From: Campylobacterota bacterium
GTDB lineage: Bacteria > Campylobacterota > Campylobacteria > Campylobacterales > Thiovulaceae
Direction: 5' to 3'
Length of the DNA stretch: 64,000 bases
NCBI GenBank assembly: GCA_030152305.1
Contig: JASKOM010000008.1
Span: forward strand, 1-64,000
A model generated the notes under the pieces. That model saw nothing but the letters and a program-made list of their open reading frames with translations, was not told the origin of the DNA and made no database searches. Each line of letters opens with the position of its first letter. Position 1 is the stretch's first letter. Below, piece after piece: positions 63,035 to 64,000 of this stretch. The position numbers and the translations under genes were made by a program.

Positions 63035-63667
63035 ATGAATTTATTTGATTTTAATATTGAAATTATTCGAGAAAAATTATTTCAAATGTTTCCAAATCCT
63101 AAAACAGAATTGTTATTTAATAATAATTTTGAACTTTTGGTTTCTGTTGTTCTGTCGGCACAATGCACTGATAAACGAGTTAATTTAATTACTCCTAAAC
63201 TTTTTAATCGGTTTCCTGATTCTAAACATTTGTCAAAAGCTTCTGTTGATGAGGTCGAATACCTCATTGGGTCGTGTAATTTATATAAAAATAAATCAAA
63301 ATATTTAATAGAATTAGCTAAACAGTTAGAAGAAAAATTCAATGGCGAAGTTCCATTAAATAGTGAATCTCTAAAAAGTTTATCAGGTGTTGGGCAAAAA
63401 ACAGCAAATGTAATATTAATCGAAAGCATAGGAGCTAATATCATGGCAGTTGATACTCATGTTTTTCGTGTCGCTCATCGTTTAGGTTTAAGTAACAAAC
63501 AAAATGTAAATAATGTAGAAAAAGATTTAACATTGTTGTTTCAAAAAGATCTTGGCAAATTACACGGTTCTATGGTGCTATTCGGTAGATATATTTGCAA
63601 AGCACAAAAACCAGAATGTGGAAAATGTTTGTTAATTAACGAATGTCTTGAAATTAATGTTGTGTGA
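63035..63667 (+). CDS. nth: Endonuclease III
   Basis: Base-excision repair glycosylase/lyase for oxidised pyrimidines. The 210-residue protein has the HhH motif LSGVGQKTANV with the catalytic Lys, the catalytic Asp in AVDTHVFRVAHRLGL, and the C-terminal 4Fe-4S loop CKAQKPECGKCLLINEC (C-x6-C-x2-C-x5-C). Length is normal. It is translated directly after the PflA-like gene. It contains one GATGAGGT octamer. Confidence 0.96.
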   Translation: MNLFDFNIEIIREKLFQMFPNPKTELLFNNNFELLVSVVLSAQCTDKRVNLITPKLFNRFPDSKHLSKASVDEVEYLIGSCNLYKNKSKYLIELAKQLEEKFNGEVPLNSESLKSLSGVGQKTANVILIESIGANIMAVDTHVFRVAHRLGLSNKQNVNNVEKDLTLLFQKDLGKLHGSMVLFGRYICKAQKPECGKCLLINECLEINVV

Positions 63668-63727
63668 TAACATTGCATATAAAATAAAAAAATAAATTTA
63701 ACTAATAAATAAAAATGAGAAAAGTAT

Positions 63728-64000
63728 TTGATAAAAGCAAAAAAGAAATTTGGTCAAAATTTTTTAAAAGATGACTCAATAAAATATAAAATCATCAAAG
63801 CGATCTCCAACGATAAAAATAAAATAGTCGAAATTGGAGCTGGTTTGGGTGATTTAACAGTGCATCTTTTAAGATTAGGCGATGTGGTCGCATTTGAAAT
63901 AGATGAAGAGTTATGTAGTTATATTTCTGATAAATTTAAATTAGAAATAGAAACAGGAAGACTGAAATTAATATGTGGAGATGTTTTAGATTTCTGGAAA
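63728..64000 (+). CDS. rsmA: 16S rRNA dimethyladenosine transferase, N-terminal part
   Basis: Partial: the gene runs off the right edge. The visible 91 codons give AKKKFGQNFLKD, IVEIGAGLGDLT (SAM-binding motif I), VVAFEIDEEL and ICGDVLDF, the standard RsmA/KsgA N-terminus. The start is TTG at 63728; an in-frame stop at 63716 excludes longer starts, and the nearby ATG at 63715 opens a short different frame. It dimethylates two adenines near the 3' end of 16S rRNA. Confidence 0.9.
   Translation, partial: MIKAKKKFGQNFLKDDSIKYKIIKAISNDKNKIVEIGAGLGDLTVHLLRLGDVVAFEIDEELCSYISDKFKLEIETGRLKLICGDVLDFWK

Larger units (their letters stand above)
1502..63255. repeat. Dispersed octamer GATGAGGT (42 copies), candidate uptake or recognition sequence
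   Basis: Plus-strand copies start at 4431, 7230, 9130, 13579, 19240, 22131, 23939, 27289, 29225, 31087, 36156, 39969, 41088, 45256, 46366, 49917, 55911, 56901, 58986 and 63248. Minus-strand copies (ACCTCATC on plus) start at 1502, 2790, 7072, 9266, 11709, 13883, 14783, 20965, 21504, 24002, 25422, 27238, 28099, 33890, 39791, 43111, 45075, 47635, 52544, 54646, 55566 and 57469. The base before it is C in 27 copies, T in 11 and A in 4; the base after is C 19, A 12, T 8, G 3. All but one lie in genes or the GT9 pseudogene. The counts were made by eye and a few copies may have been missed. Confidence 0.85.

Noticed and set aside
1502..63255. GATGAGGT as a Chi- or KOPS-type polar signal
   Set aside because: Strand use is 20 to 22 with no run of one orientation across 64 kb. 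A polar signal is normally skewed within a replichore. It cannot be fully excluded without knowing the origin and terminus.
1..64000. tRNA genes, CRISPR arrays, insertion sequences, prophage
   Set aside because: No cloverleaf-like sequence with a CCA end, no regular repeat-spacer array, no transposase or integrase and no phage structural gene was seen on reading the intergenic regions and predicted proteins. A dedicated tRNA scan was not possible.

Overview
The window looks like chromosomal DNA of a low-G+C member of the Campylobacterota (Epsilonproteobacteria). Evidence: very A/T-rich codon use, cysE overlapping speA, a korDABC (oorDABC) 2-oxoglutarate oxidoreductase operon, a futalosine-pathway radical SAM enzyme (MqnE), nfu next to murE, a PflA-like TPR protein, a soluble CZB chemoreceptor of TlpD type, and pseudopilin and TPR proteins of the kind common in that phylum. 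Many genes begin with TTG. No tRNA, CRISPR array, insertion sequence or prophage was seen. A 5S rRNA at the left edge marks the end of an rRNA operon that lies outside the window.

Layout. 0-12 kb: 5S rRNA, a secreted ComEA-like helix-hairpin-helix protein, a VWA-like lipoprotein, a pseudouridine synthase, cysE-speA, hspR, a bioF-like gene, uppP, then lptB-tsaE-cNMP protein-hisA and two envelope proteins. 12-18 kb: a GmrSD-like DUF262/DUF1524 protein, a TPR protein, a CinA-like protein and a TraL/TraM-like pair whose second gene is broken by a 13-base poly-G tract. 18-24 kb: a diguanylate cyclase, a DASS permease and a PilZ-containing cellulose-synthase-like enzyme. 24-30.4 kb: a long minus-strand run nfu-TPR-murE-def-mqnE-GT9 (broken)-GT2/GT7 fusion. 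30.4-40.7 kb: small genes and a pseudopilin, korDABC, an orphan YejB-like permease, amtB, nusA, dprA. 40.8-46.8 kb: aldehyde dehydrogenase, terD, dxs and a short NAD-glutamate dehydrogenase. 46.8-53 kb: ybeY, a nuclease-like protein, GGDEF/EAL protein, response regulator and chemoreceptor. 53.3-64 kb: folC, a FecR/TbpB-like fusion, formate dehydrogenase, Sua5-like protein, a small accessory patch (LprI-like protein and a restriction-endonuclease-like protein), a PflA-like protein, nth and the start of rsmA.

Most striking pattern. The octamer GATGAGGT occurs 42 times by hand count, 20 on the plus and 22 on the minus strand, about one per 1.5 kb and almost always inside genes. Chance at roughly 28% G+C would give about one. 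It appears in several reading frames and on either strand relative to the gene, and it forces otherwise rare codons: 20 of the 21 Asp-Glu-Val tripeptides found are written GAT GAG GTN. This looks like selection on DNA sequence, most simply a DNA-uptake-type or other chromosome-wide recognition sequence. The window also holds a ComEA-like gene and dprA, both competence-type functions.

Two further items stand out. First, both non-coding stretches longer than 300 bp (before the small gene at 31223 and before nusA) carry the same three-stem RNA-like element, with compensatory changes in stem 1. Second, the poly-G tract at 16751-16763 works as a frame switch: one G more or two fewer joins two ORFs into a single 322-residue TraM-like protein.
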